A stretch of 64,000 nucleotides of DNA. It comes from an uncultured Eubacteriales bacterium. GTDB taxonomy: Bacteria; Bacillota; Clostridia; Christensenellales; Borkfalkiaceae. Below the pieces are notes generated by a model that was given only the letters and a program-made list of their open reading frames with translations, did no database searches and had not been told where the DNA came from. The stretch spans positions 1-64,000 of the forward strand of contig CAJLKN010000005.1 of the NCBI GenBank assembly GCA_905207235.1. The letters run 5' to 3'. Positions within the stretch are counted from its first letter, which is position 1, and each line of letters opens with the position of its first letter. The position numbers and the translations under genes are program-made. Positions 8,856 through 16,616 of this stretch are shown here, one piece after another.

Positions 8856-9422
8856 ATGCTCTTGGCCGATTGGATAGCCGTCGCAGTTATAGCGGCAGCC
8901 ATTCTGTTAGGACTCATAGCGGGCTTTGCCGGCGGTCTCAGGTTTTTCACCGGCGGCATTTTCGGCGTAATCATTTCGATAGTAGTATGCTATTTCCTTT
9001 ACGGCGTCGTTGCTAACTGGACTTTCGTCAACGACCTGCTCGTAAAGCTGTTGGATACCATTACTTCGGGCAACAACGCTTTCACCGATTTCCTTGCCAG
9101 CATTCATATTGAAGTAATCATACTTTGCGTAGTCATGTTTGTCGTCGTGCAGATTGTGCGCATCATCATCGTAAAGGTGATTGCGGGCATAATGGAAATA
9201 AACAATCCCGTTTTCAAGGTTATAAACAAACTCCTCGGCATGATTCTTATGGTAGCCGTGGCATTCATGGTCGGACTTATCGTCTTCCAGATTATATATT
9301 GGATAGGCGGCGAGACGGCTCAGCAGGTTTCCGACGCACTGGAAAACAGCATATTCAAACTCGACTGGCTGTATGAGAACAACCCTCTCCGCAGCATGCC
9401 GGATTATTTCACGTTTATCTGA
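8856..9422 (+). CDS. CvpA-like integral membrane protein
   Basis: Membrane protein of 188 residues with four predicted helices (about 5-25, 31-54, 89-112 and 130-155) and a short soluble tail. The opening ADWIAVAVIAAAILLGLIAG followed by a Gly-rich turn resembles the CvpA family (colicin V production/cell-surface homeostasis). The ATG at 8856 is preferred to the GTG at 8850 because AGGGAGGT sits eight bases upstream of it. It is monocistronic, ending in the hairpin at 9452-9482. The family match rests on topology and the first helix only, and the biochemical role of CvpA proteins in Firmicutes is unclear. Confidence 0.6.
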   Translation: MLLADWIAVAVIAAAILLGLIAGFAGGLRFFTGGIFGVIISIVVCYFLYGVVANWTFVNDLLVKLLDTITSGNNAFTDFLASIHIEVIILCVVMFVVVQIVRIIIVKVIAGIMEINNPVFKVINKLLGMILMVAVAFMVGLIVFQIIYWIGGETAQQVSDALENSIFKLDWLYENNPLRSMPDYFTFI

Positions 9423-9451
9423 GCTGAAAAAAATTAAATATGTCTTTTATG

Positions 9452-9482
9452 TGCGGCGGGCAACTATCGGTTGCCCGCCGCA
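9452..9482 (+). terminator. 13-bp hairpin after CvpA-like gene
   Basis: TGCGGCGGGCAAC arm, a 5-base loop and a perfect complementary arm ending 12 bases before the next ATG. The T-run is weak (TAACATTATACT), so it may also act as a leader hairpin for the YlmC-like gene. Confidence 0.6.
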
Positions 9483-9494
9483 TAACATTATACT

Positions 9495-9824
9495 ATGGAA
9501 CTTTCATATAATGCGCTTAAAAAACTCGACGTGGTCTGCCTCAACGACGGCAAAAACCTCGGAAGAGTGTGCGATCTTATTTTTCTTTACCCCGAAAACC
9601 GCATAAAGGGCTTTAACGTAACGGGCGGAAAGGGCTTCAGGTTCATGCGGCAGGAGGAGTTTATTCCAATCTCTTCGATAACCAAAATCGGCGAGGACGT
9701 AATTTTGGTAAGGCGGGAAGAAAAGCGCGAAAAGTGCCCGCCCCGCCGAGAAAAGGGCGCATGCCCGCCGCCGTTCGGTCAGAACTTCGGCGACGGTCGG
9801 CGCGACACCGAAGAGTATGAATGA
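9495..9824 (+). CDS. PRC-barrel protein of the YlmC/YmxH sporulation family
   Basis: 109 residues. The first 75 form a PRC-barrel: LKKLDVVCLNDGKNLGRVCDL, then strands around IKGFNVTGGKGF and EEFIPISSITKIGEDVILV. This matches YlmC/YmxH proteins, common in spore-formers and linked to sporulation or RNA-degradosome-like assemblies, although their function is poorly known. The last 30 residues are basic and then Pro/Gly-rich without homology I recognise. No SD precedes the ATG; the -12 to -7 bases are TAACAT, so it may be another gene with a very short leader. Confidence 0.75.
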   Translation: MELSYNALKKLDVVCLNDGKNLGRVCDLIFLYPENRIKGFNVTGGKGFRFMRQEEFIPISSITKIGEDVILVRREEKREKCPPRREKGACPPPFGQNFGDGRRDTEEYE

Positions 9825-9911
9825 TTGCCACATTAGCGCCCTTTCACCGACGAAAGGGCGTTCCCGTCAGAACAAATTTAAAAAAACCGTTCAATTATTC
9901 TTATAAAACAG

Positions 9912-9940
9912 TTTACAAACGCAATAAATATTAATATAAT
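9912..9940 (+). promoter_or_regulatory. Promoter of zinc-ribbon/poly-Asp gene
   Basis: TTTACA (9912-9917), 17-bp spacer, TATAAT (9935-9940); the ATG follows at 9996 with GGGAG nine bases upstream of it. Confidence 0.75.
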
Positions 9941-9995
9941 GTTAGCACTAAAACAGCTGTGCTGATTATATTGTATGTGAACGGGAGAAAATCGT

Positions 9996-10508
9996 ATGGT
10001 AAGATATATCAAATGTCCCAGGTGCGAGCTCAACTATATCGACCCCGACAAGCAGGAATACTGCGACGTGTGCATTGCCGAAATGAAGGGCAACAAGTTG
10101 CAGTTCGCCGACCTTGAAGACGAGGAGCTGGATGAAGCTCTCGAGGCCGAAAACACCGAACTCTGCCCCGTATGCGGCGTAAACCGCATGCGCTACGGCG
10201 AAAAGATGTGCGAGGCGTGCCGCCGCAAGTCCGAGTACGACGAGGAAGAAGAGATAGACCCCGAGAAGGATGAAGAGTGGAAGAGCTATCTCGACGACGA
10301 CATGGACGATCTGACTATCGACGACGAAGACCTCGAAGAGGAGCTTAAAAAGGATCTCGACGGCGAAGACGAAGAAGAGGAAGAGAGCGAAGAAAACTCC
10401 GACGACTTCTTCGAAGACGAAGACGTCGATTCGCTTTCCGAGCTCGAGGACGACGAGTACGAAGACGATGACGACGATGATGACGACGATGACGACGACC
10501 TGTTCTGA
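9996..10508 (+). CDS. Small acidic protein with two zinc ribbons and poly-Asp tail
   Basis: 170 residues, no enzyme family recognised. Residues 8-26 hold CPRC...CDVC and residues 58-76 hold CPVC...CEAC, two treble-clef or rubredoxin-like Cys4 sites. From residue 80 onward the chain is almost entirely Asp/Glu, ending in a run of twelve Asp and DLF. The N-terminal half resembles conserved clostridial proteins that pair short zinc fingers with an acidic tail, and the tail resembles that of RNA-polymerase delta subunit or DNA-mimic proteins. It has its own strong promoter and terminator, which suggests high expression. A role in binding a basic nucleic-acid protein or RNA polymerase is inference. 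Confidence 0.7.
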   Translation: MVRYIKCPRCELNYIDPDKQEYCDVCIAEMKGNKLQFADLEDEELDEALEAENTELCPVCGVNRMRYGEKMCEACRRKSEYDEEEEIDPEKDEEWKSYLDDDMDDLTIDDEDLEEELKKDLDGEDEEEEESEENSDDFFEDEDVDSLSELEDDEYEDDDDDDDDDDDDLF

Positions 10509-10520
10509 TTGAGGTCGTTT

Positions 10521-10557
10521 GCGCCGTGCGCGTTTGCGCGCACGGCGCATTTTTTTA
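10521..10557 (+). terminator. Intrinsic terminator before veg
   Basis: GCGCCGTGCGC arm, six-base loop, GCGCACGGCGC arm, then A and seven T. Confidence 0.9.
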
Positions 10558-10581
10558 CCTTTTTCTGTCAATAATTATATT

Positions 10582-10839
10582 ATGATTAAGGCAGACAACA
10601 CGATAAGCGCAATAAAACAATGCGTGCGCGAATTAAGCAACCAGCAGATTACGGTAAAACTCAACCTCGGCAGAAACAAATTCGTAACCTATCCCGCGAC
10701 CCTTTCGGGCGTTTATCCCTCGATATTCACCGTCCAGCCGTCGGACGCGAATTTTATAGGCAAAACCTCCTTTTCGTATTCCGAAATTCTTTGCGGCAGG
10801 GTCAGGATTATAAAGAGCAAAGATTATAAAGCGCAATAA
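10582..10839 (+). CDS. Veg family protein
   Basis: 85 residues, matching the short conserved Veg protein of Firmicutes (Bacillus Veg, DUF1021), which stimulates biofilm and sporulation-related gene expression. The conserved core is visible: IKQCVRELSNQQITVKLNLGRNK and then YPSIFTVQ. The ATG at 10582 gives the family length. There is no SD. AATAAT occupies positions -12 to -7 relative to the ATG, consistent with a leaderless message, although its -35 is poor. It precedes the DUF3794-LysM gene by 59 bases. Confidence 0.85.
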   Translation: MIKADNTISAIKQCVRELSNQQITVKLNLGRNKFVTYPATLSGVYPSIFTVQPSDANFIGKTSFSYSEILCGRVRIIKSKDYKAQ

Positions 10840-10898
10840 GTTATAATCTCAGGTCTCGGGGCATATTATACCTTGTAACAAAACAAGGAGTGCAAAAT

Positions 10899-12380
10899 AT
10901 GATAAAGCCCCAAACAAGTTCTCTCGCATATACGAGGCAGGTCGCCGCGCTTTCTCCGCAGTCGGTGGCGGAAACAAAATTCACCGCGTCGGAATGCGCG
11001 GGCGAAGTTCTGGCGGTATGCCCTCAGGTCAGCCTTCTGACCTGCGAAGTGGCTTCCGGCAGGGTGAATTACAGCGGAAAAATAATTATTACCGTAGTTT
11101 ACGCCGACGACGAAGGCAAACTTTGCCGCATTCAGAAAGGCGCGGAATTTTCGCATTTCTGCGACGACGAAAATCTCGCCCCCGCACAGACGGCGGTCTG
11201 CTCGCTCGAGTGCGAGCGCGTTTCCGTCCGCCGCGAAGGCTCTTCGCTGGCGGTTTCGGCGGTCATTTCGGCTAATATCGACGTCTTTGCCCCCGCGGAG
11301 CGTACTTTCATAACCGCCTGCGAAGGCGCATATCTGAAAACCAAACCCGAAGAATTCTGCTCTTGTGTAACCTTTTCGGGCGAGTGCGAAGTCGAGGACG
11401 ATTTCGACGCCGACGGAGTGGACGACATACTCATTCCCTCGGCTTCGGCTCTCGTTACTTCTGCCGAGTGCGGCACAGGCGAAATTACCGTGTCGGGCGA
11501 TATAAATTTAAGCCTTCTCGCCATGCGCCGCTCCGCCCCCGCAAGCATGGAAAGGGTAATTCCGTTCAGGTGTTCCGTAGCCTGCGAAGACAGCCCTGCG
11601 GGCGCGCTTCCCCTCGTCAATGCCGAGGTGCGCGACATGACCGTAAATGCGACTGTTGACGGCGAGAGGGGTAAATGTCGGGTAGAGTTTTCCTGCACGC
11701 TGGCGGTATGCGGCAGTTTTGTCGTAAAAAGCGAGCAGGCGGCTGCTTCCGATGCGTTCAGTTGCACGCACAAACTTAAAACGAGCGTGCAGAGCGAAAG
11801 TTTTGTGTGCGTAGGCGAAAGAAAGCTGTATTCCGAGCGCGTTTCGTCCGCAGCGGCTTCGGGCGCGAAGCTCGATTTCACCTGCCGCTTCCTCGCCGTT
11901 GCGCTTCCTTCGGCGGAATATGAATACTGCCCCGCCAGTGGCGCGGTGGAAGGCAGCGTCAACGCTGTGCTCATTTATGAACAGGGCGGCGAAGTCAAGT
12001 CTTCGGACATAAAAATTCCCTTCGCCGTGCGCGTGGGCGCGCCTCACAGCGCGGATATACAGGTCAGCGTCGCGGCGTGCGGCGTAAGCGTAAAACAGCC
12101 CGTGGAAGGTCAGCTTGAGGGCGAAGCTCTCGTTAAAATTTCCGTATGCTATCTGCGCAGGTCGGAGGCGCAATATCTCACCTCCGTCGAGGAAGGTGAG
12201 GAAACTTCTCCTTCCGACAGCGCGATAAGCGTAATAATGCCGTCGCAGGGCGACGGGCTCTGGGATGTGGCTAAAAAGCTCAACTGCCCGCCCGACGACG
12301 TCGCCGCAGGCAATCCCGAACTTAAATATCCGCTTACAGGCAAGGAACGCATTTTAATTTATCGCGTAAAGACCAATTAA
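10899..12380 (+). CDS. DUF3794 and LysM domain protein (spore coat type)
   Basis: 493 residues. It has Cys-rich beta-strand DUF3794 units and a C-terminal LysM domain (about 445-490: GDGLWDVAKKLNCPPDDVAAG...LTGKERILIY). This architecture is that of SipL (SpoIVA-interacting protein of Clostridioides difficile) and related spore-coat or spore-cortex proteins, so a role in coat assembly around the forespore is likely. The ATG at 10899 has AAGGAG eight bases upstream; the GTG at 10890 overlaps that SD. A small hairpin (CCTTG...CAAGG) could mask the SD. No signal peptide. A strong terminator follows. Confidence 0.8.
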   Translation: MIKPQTSSLAYTRQVAALSPQSVAETKFTASECAGEVLAVCPQVSLLTCEVASGRVNYSGKIIITVVYADDEGKLCRIQKGAEFSHFCDDENLAPAQTAVCSLECERVSVRREGSSLAVSAVISANIDVFAPAERTFITACEGAYLKTKPEEFCSCVTFSGECEVEDDFDADGVDDILIPSASALVTSAECGTGEITVSGDINLSLLAMRRSAPASMERVIPFRCSVACEDSPAGALPLVNAEVRDMTVNATVDGERGKCRVEFSCTLAVCGSFVVKSEQAAASDAFSCTHKLKTSVQSESFVCVGERKLYSERVSSAAASGAKLDFTCRFLAVALPSAEYEYCPASGAVEGSVNAVLIYEQGGEVKSSDIKIPFAVRVGAPHSADIQVSVAACGVSVKQPVEGQLEGEALVKISVCYLRRSEAQYLTSVEEGEETSPSDSAISVIMPSQGDGLWDVAKKLNCPPDDVAAGNPELKYPLTGKERILIYRVKTN

Positions 12381-12403
12381 TATGGCTTTGTGATTGCAAT
12401 AAC

Positions 12404-12444
12404 GCCGCGGCGCGCATTGTGCGCGCCGCGGCAAATTTTTTATT
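12404..12444 (+). terminator. Intrinsic terminator upstream of ispE
   Basis: GCCGCGGCGCGCA/TGCGCGCCGCGGC arms (13 bp, 3-base loop) followed by AAATTTTTTATT. Confidence 0.9.
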
Positions 12445-12451
12445 CAAAAGA

Positions 12452-12480
12452 TTGAAAAGGAGCTTTGCGCGTGATATAAT
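12452..12480 (+). promoter_or_regulatory. Leaderless promoter of ispE
   Basis: TTGAAA (12452-12457), 17 bp, TATAAT (12475-12480). Only six bases (TGTCTT) separate the -10 box from the ATG at 12487, so transcription should begin at the A of the start codon. No SD can be present in such a message. Confidence 0.8.
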
Positions 12481-12486
12481 TGTCTT

Positions 12487-13350
12487 ATGGACAGCATCCG
12501 CGTCAAATCTTACGCAAAAATAAATTTAAGTCTGGATATTTCGGGTTGCAGTGACGGCTATCACATGATTGACAGCGTCGTTGCCAACATAGATTTATAC
12601 GACGCAATAAAGGTTTCCAAGCGCAAAAAGGACAAGCTCGTCAATGTATTCATGCGCGGCATGGGCAGCGAGGATATCCCTGCGGAAAGCAACAACGCCG
12701 CCGTTGCCGCGCGCATGTTCGTTGAAAAGTACGGCGTCTGCGGCGCGGATATATTCATAGATAAAAATATTCCCATGGGCGCGGGGCTGGGCGGTTCTTC
12801 CGCCGACGCGGCGGGCGTTCTCAACGCTCTTTCGGCTCTGCACGGCACAGACGATTACGACGGCATAAAAGCCATTGCCGATGCGACGGGCAGCGACACG
12901 GGATATATGTTGAGCGGCGGATATGCCCGCATAAGCGGCAGGGGCGAAAGGGTAAAACTGCTCGATTGCCGCCTGCGGCTCGATTTGCTGTTGCTTTTGC
13001 CGCGCAGCGGCGTTTCCACGGCCGATTGTTACGGCATGAGCGACAGATTGCCTGCAAATGCACCGTCGAGCGGACAAGTCGAAAGCGCGCTCCTTTCAGG
13101 CGACAGAGCAGCGCTCGGCAAAGCCCTTTCAAACGGGCTGTTCGGCGCAGCTTCGGCGCTCAATCCCGAAGTTGCCGCTGCGGCGCAGGCGTTGAAAGAA
13201 TTCGACCCGCTCGGGGTCAACATGACGGGGTCGGGCAGCTGCGTTTACGCTCTGTTCGAAAACGACAGCTTTGCATCCTACGCGGCGAGCAGATACCGCG
13301 GTCCGTGCCGCGCATTGCAGGTTAAAACTTACATACCGAAAAGGGGTTAA
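12487..13350 (+). CDS. ispE: 4-(cytidine 5'-diphospho)-2-C-methyl-D-erythritol kinase
   Basis: GHMP-superfamily kinase of the non-mevalonate (MEP) isoprenoid pathway, 287 residues, normal length. SYAKINLSLDI opens the protein, PMGAGLGGSSADAAG (about 97-111) is the ATP-binding GHMP motif, and MTGSGSCVYALF is the C-terminal glycine motif. The start is fixed by homology and by the promoter six bases upstream. It is followed after one base by a membrane protein gene and then a cysteine desulfurase, probably as one transcript. Confidence 0.95.
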   Translation: MDSIRVKSYAKINLSLDISGCSDGYHMIDSVVANIDLYDAIKVSKRKKDKLVNVFMRGMGSEDIPAESNNAAVAARMFVEKYGVCGADIFIDKNIPMGAGLGGSSADAAGVLNALSALHGTDDYDGIKAIADATGSDTGYMLSGGYARISGRGERVKLLDCRLRLDLLLLLPRSGVSTADCYGMSDRLPANAPSSGQVESALLSGDRAALGKALSNGLFGAASALNPEVAAAAQALKEFDPLGVNMTGSGSCVYALFENDSFASYAASRYRGPCRALQVKTYIPKRG

Positions 13351-13351
13351 A

Positions 13352-14239
13352 ATGGCAGAAGAAAGACTTATTGACGACGACAAAGACAAAAAATACCGTT
13401 TCCGCATAAACGAAAAGGGCGAAGAAGAGCTCTATATCGACAACTCCGCCGAGCAAGAGCTTCCCGCCGAAGAGGCGGAAATATCCTTCGACGAAGCCGC
13501 TTCCGAGGATGAACTGTTCAGCGGCGAAGAGGGTGCAAAGCAGACGCTTTCCGCCGTGCAGAGCGAAAAGCTCACCTCGCTCAAAGACGGTGCGAGGGCG
13601 GACGTTGAAGAGGGCAGGTATTCTACCGCGCTCGAATACATTTCGAAGGCGCAGGATATAGTGCCCGACGACGGCGAGCTGTGCGCGCTTAAACTTACGG
13701 CATACACGAGCAATTTTTCCGATTATCCCGACAGAATTCTTCCCGAAGCTGTCTCGGCTGCACGCGACGTCGCTAAATACACGGACAAAGAGCGCCGCGA
13801 GCAAATGGCAGAGCGCGCATGCGGAAAGCTAAGAGCAATGATTGGCGAGCTTAAAGGTCAGGCAGACCAGGTAAATGAGGTCAACGAGCAGAAAAAGTCG
13901 GAGCGCGCGCAGGTTTTCCTCGCCGAAAGAAAAAAGGCGATTATAAGATTTTCGTGCGCAGCCCTTCCGTTTGTGGTTTTTCTCGTGCTCGCCTGCTGTT
14001 TTTCGACGATGATGTTTGCCGATACCACGGGCAGATATATAGTTCTGACCGCAGTTTTCGGCGGTCTTGCATTCATAGCATTTGTTGCGCTCGCGTTTAT
14101 GGCGCGCTTTTTGAATACCGCCGCGCGCAGAGTGCGCCTTAATAAGGATAATTCGCGCACGGAGATAGGTCGCAAATACATTGCGCTTACCGAGCGCATG
14201 AACGCTTTGCAGGAGATTTATGACTGCTTATCCCACTGA
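13352..14239 (+). CDS. TPR-like membrane protein of unknown function
   Basis: 295 residues, not recognised as a named family. An acidic N-terminus (1-60) is followed by a helical segment with TPR-like character (about 65-165, DVEEGRYSTALEYISKAQDIVPDDGELCALK), a coiled region, and two membrane helices (about 220-240 and 250-272) with a basic cytoplasmic C-terminus. It starts one base after ispE and overlaps the cysteine desulfurase by 20 bases, so it is translated in an operon with them. The ATG at 13352 has AAGGGG upstream. Confidence 0.75.
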   Translation: MAEERLIDDDKDKKYRFRINEKGEEELYIDNSAEQELPAEEAEISFDEAASEDELFSGEEGAKQTLSAVQSEKLTSLKDGARADVEEGRYSTALEYISKAQDIVPDDGELCALKLTAYTSNFSDYPDRILPEAVSAARDVAKYTDKERREQMAERACGKLRAMIGELKGQADQVNEVNEQKKSERAQVFLAERKKAIIRFSCAALPFVVFLVLACCFSTMMFADTTGRYIVLTAVFGGLAFIAFVALAFMARFLNTAARRVRLNKDNSRTEIGRKYIALTERMNALQEIYDCLSH

Positions 14240-15368
14240 AAAAATTTATCTCGATCACGCTGCGACAACGCCGCTCGATGACGGCGTTTTTGCAAAGATG
14301 GCGCCCTTTTTCAAGGGCGTTTTCGGCAATGCTTCCTCGCAGCATTCGTTCGGGCGCGAGGCGGCAAACGCACTCACTTCCGCGCGCGACGCAGTCGCGC
14401 GCGTTCTCGGCGTGCCCGCAAAGGAAATTTATTTTACCTGCGGCGGAACCGAGGCGGACAACCTCGGAATAAAAGGCATTTGCCTTGCAAACGGGGATAA
14501 AGGCAGGCATATCGTCGTATCTGCGATAGAACATCCCGCCGTTTTGGAGAGTGCGCGCAGCCTTGAAAAATTCGGTTACGAAATAACTTATGTAAATCCC
14601 GACGGCGACGGCGCAATACGCCCCGAGAGCGTTGATAGCGCTCTTCGACCCGACACGGTGCTCGTCGCCGTCATGTCGGCAAACAACGAAACGGGCGTAA
14701 TTCAGCCCATTTCCGAAATTTATGAATGTGTTCATTCGCACGGGGCATATCTTTGGTGCGACTGCGTTCAGTCGGCGGGCGTTCTGCCTTTTTCGCGCTT
14801 TCCCGCAGACGGCTGGGCGGTTTCGGCACATAAATTCAACGGTCCCAAGGGCGTGGGCTTTGCCCGCATAAAATCGGGCGTCAGGTTCGAACCGCAGATG
14901 TGCGGCGGACATCAGGAGCGCGGTCTGCGCGGCGGAACGATAAATACCCCGTCGATAGTCGGTTGCGCCGAAGCGCTCGTTCTCGCACAGCGCAATGCCT
15001 CGGACGTAAATAAATATGTTTCGTCCCTTCGCGACAGGTTCGAGGGCAAAGTGCTCTCGCTCATCGACGGCGTCTTCATAAACGGCTGCGCCGAAAGATT
15101 GCCGTCTCATTGCGATATGAGCATAACGGGCTGCGACGGACAGAATGTCGTAATGCTGCTCGATATGAAGGGCGTAGCCGCTTCTACTGGCGCGGCGTGC
15201 TCGTCCGGCGCGACAACGTCTTCGCACGTTCTTACGGCTATGGGACTGGGCGCGGAGCGCGTTTCGGGCGGGGTCAGGTTTTCATTCGGAAAAGATAACA
15301 CTCCCGAGCAAGCCGACGTCGCCGCACAGATACTTGCAGATGTCGTTTCAACAATCCGCGGTCGTTGA
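14220..15368 (+). CDS. Cysteine desulfurase (NifS/IscS-like)
   Basis: PLP enzyme that releases sulfur from cysteine for Fe-S clusters or tRNA thiolation; 382 residues. IYLDHAATTPLDD starts the fold, the PLP lysine is in SAHKFNGPKG, and the catalytic Cys loop reads STGAACSSGA. The ATG at 14220 lies inside the end of the preceding gene with CAGGAG upstream. No iscU or thiI is nearby, so the sulfur acceptor is unknown. The following 800 bases are gene-free. Confidence 0.92.
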   Translation: MTAYPTEKIYLDHAATTPLDDGVFAKMAPFFKGVFGNASSQHSFGREAANALTSARDAVARVLGVPAKEIYFTCGGTEADNLGIKGICLANGDKGRHIVVSAIEHPAVLESARSLEKFGYEITYVNPDGDGAIRPESVDSALRPDTVLVAVMSANNETGVIQPISEIYECVHSHGAYLWCDCVQSAGVLPFSRFPADGWAVSAHKFNGPKGVGFARIKSGVRFEPQMCGGHQERGLRGGTINTPSIVGCAEALVLAQRNASDVNKYVSSLRDRFEGKVLSLIDGVFINGCAERLPSHCDMSITGCDGQNVVMLLDMKGVAASTGAACSSGATTSSHVLTAMGLGAERVSGGVRFSFGKDNTPEQADVAAQILADVVSTIRGR

Positions 15369-15958
15369 AATAAAAATATTTTACGAATAATTTTGCCGAT
15401 TTTCAGTCAGACTGCTATGCCAATGATTTTCAGTCAAATTGCCTTGCAAAAAAGTCATTTAAAATAAGTTGCTTTTAAATTATCGACCGCAAAATTGAAT
15501 GCAATGAGAAAAACTGAAAAGCAGTTGTAAAATTAAATTTCTGTGCTCTTAAAAGTAATTGCAAAATAAAGGGCGGAGAGAAAATTATATGAAGTTGCGA
15601 ATTAAAGGTAGCCCGTAAATTTTAATTTTGTTGCGAAGTCAATCTGCAATCATAAAATCGTAAATCGCGGGGTTAAAAGGAAAGTGCAAAATTGAATTCT
15701 GATTGCGCGTTTAAATGCAATCGTAAAAATGCAATTGTAAATTTTAATAGCAACCGCATAGATAAATGACAGTTCTGTAATTAAAATTCGCTCGGAAGGT
15801 CAGCCGCAACCGAAATATTTAATACTAACCGCAAATTTTGCTACAATCAAAAATAGATGGTAGCAGGCAAGGTTATGCGTTGACCGAAAATTGCAGATCG
15901 CGGTTAAAAATTTTGTAACGATGTCTTAAACCTTGTAAACAAGTTAAGAAAGAATAAG
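15369..15958. other. AT-rich gene-free block with degenerate internal repeats
   Basis: 590 bases without any credible gene. The text is full of short variants of GCAA, GTAAATTTTAAT and GCAAAATTGAAT. The one clean repeat is GATTTTCAGTCA at 15398 and again at 15425 (27 bases apart). The base composition differs sharply from flanking coding DNA. It ends at a strong hairpin. It may be decayed sequence or an unrecognised RNA; neither can be shown here. Confidence 0.5.
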
Positions 15959-15986
15959 CCCCGCGCATTGAATGCGCGGGGTTTTA
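15959..15986. terminator. Terminator hairpin in intergenic block
   Basis: CCCCGCGCAT/ATGCGCGGGG arms with a 3-base loop followed by TTTT. It could end a transcript from the desulfurase operon or from the gene-free block. Confidence 0.75.
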
Positions 15987-16027
15987 AAATTTTTATTTTT
16001 AATTACAATGTTAGTATTTTTATAAAT

Positions 16028-16118
16028 ATCGGTAAAAAAAAGACCTGCGCGGCTGACGCGCAATTTTAGGAAAAATCGGTAAAAAAGTTCCGCGCGGTTG
16101 GCGCGCGGAACTTTTAAT
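16028..16118. repeat. Tandem pair of hairpins with shared ATCGGTAAAAAA lead
   Basis: ATCGGTAAAAAA occurs at 16028 and about 16075, each time followed by a CG-rich stem: TGCGCG/CGCGCA (16046-16062) and AAGTTCCGCGCG/CGCGCGGAACTT (16085-16113, then TTTAATTTTT). The second is a good terminator for either strand. The pair looks like a local duplication. Confidence 0.55.
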
Positions 16119-16177
16119 TTTTATGGGTATAATTCAGACTATGTACAACTTAACAAAAGCCGATTTTTTTGTAAAAA

Positions 16178-16516
16178 TTATTCCTCGGGGAATAACTGTT
16201 CTACGGCGTTGAGTATTTCCTGCTTGGAAAATCCTGCATTTTTAAGTTCGGAAATTCTCGCCGTAACAATCTGACTGCGGTCGGGCATTTTTTTGCCGCT
16301 GGACACAAACACGCCCTTTTTCGCTATGGTGAAAACCACGCCGTTTTCTTCTAAAAGGGTGTAGGCGCGCTGTACCGTGTTGGGGTTTACCCCGAGTTCC
16401 GCCGCAAAATCGCGGCAGCTGGGCAGTTTGTCGCCGTCCGAAAGCACTCCCGCGGCAATTTTGCGCCTGATGTTTTCTGCAATGACGAGGTATAAGCTCA
16501 TTTTTTGTTCTTTCAT
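16178..16516 (-). CDS. GntR-family regulator, YtrA-like short form
   Basis: 112 residues: an N-terminal winged helix (YLVIAENIRRKIAAGVLSDGDKLPSCRDFAAELGVN..TVQRAYTLLEENG) and only a short dimerisation tail, as in YtrA-type GntR regulators. Such proteins normally control an adjacent ABC transporter, but none is present, so it may act elsewhere or its partner has been lost. AGGAAAAGACT before the ATG is a good SD. Its own promoter carries repeated ATTGTATTAACT sites, which suggests autoregulation. Confidence 0.88.
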   Translation of the reverse strand: MKEQKMSLYLVIAENIRRKIAAGVLSDGDKLPSCRDFAAELGVNPNTVQRAYTLLEENGVVFTIAKKGVFVSSGKKMPDRSQIVTARISELKNAGFSKQEILNAVEQLFPEE

Positions 16517-16527
16517 AGTCTTTTCCT

Positions 16528-16597
16528 ATTGTATTAACTGTATTTATTGTATTAACTATATACCATAATTTGCCATTTGTCAATACAATTAATACAA
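16528..16597 (-). promoter_or_regulatory. Promoter and repeated operators of the GntR gene
   Basis: On the minus strand TTGACA (16578-16583), 17 bp, TATAGT (16555-16560). The 12-base sequence ATTGTATTAACT occurs twice in direct orientation (16528-16539, 16546-16557), and AATACAATTAATACAA (16582-16597) carries the inverted form. The sites overlap the -35, the -10 and the transcript start, as expected for a self-repressing regulator. Confidence 0.75.
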
Positions 16598-16616
16598 AAT
16601 TATAATATTTATTAAA

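Noticed and set aside
10437..10506. GAC/GAT microsatellite
   Set aside because: It encodes the acidic tail in frame and stops cleanly, so it is coding rather than a free repeat.
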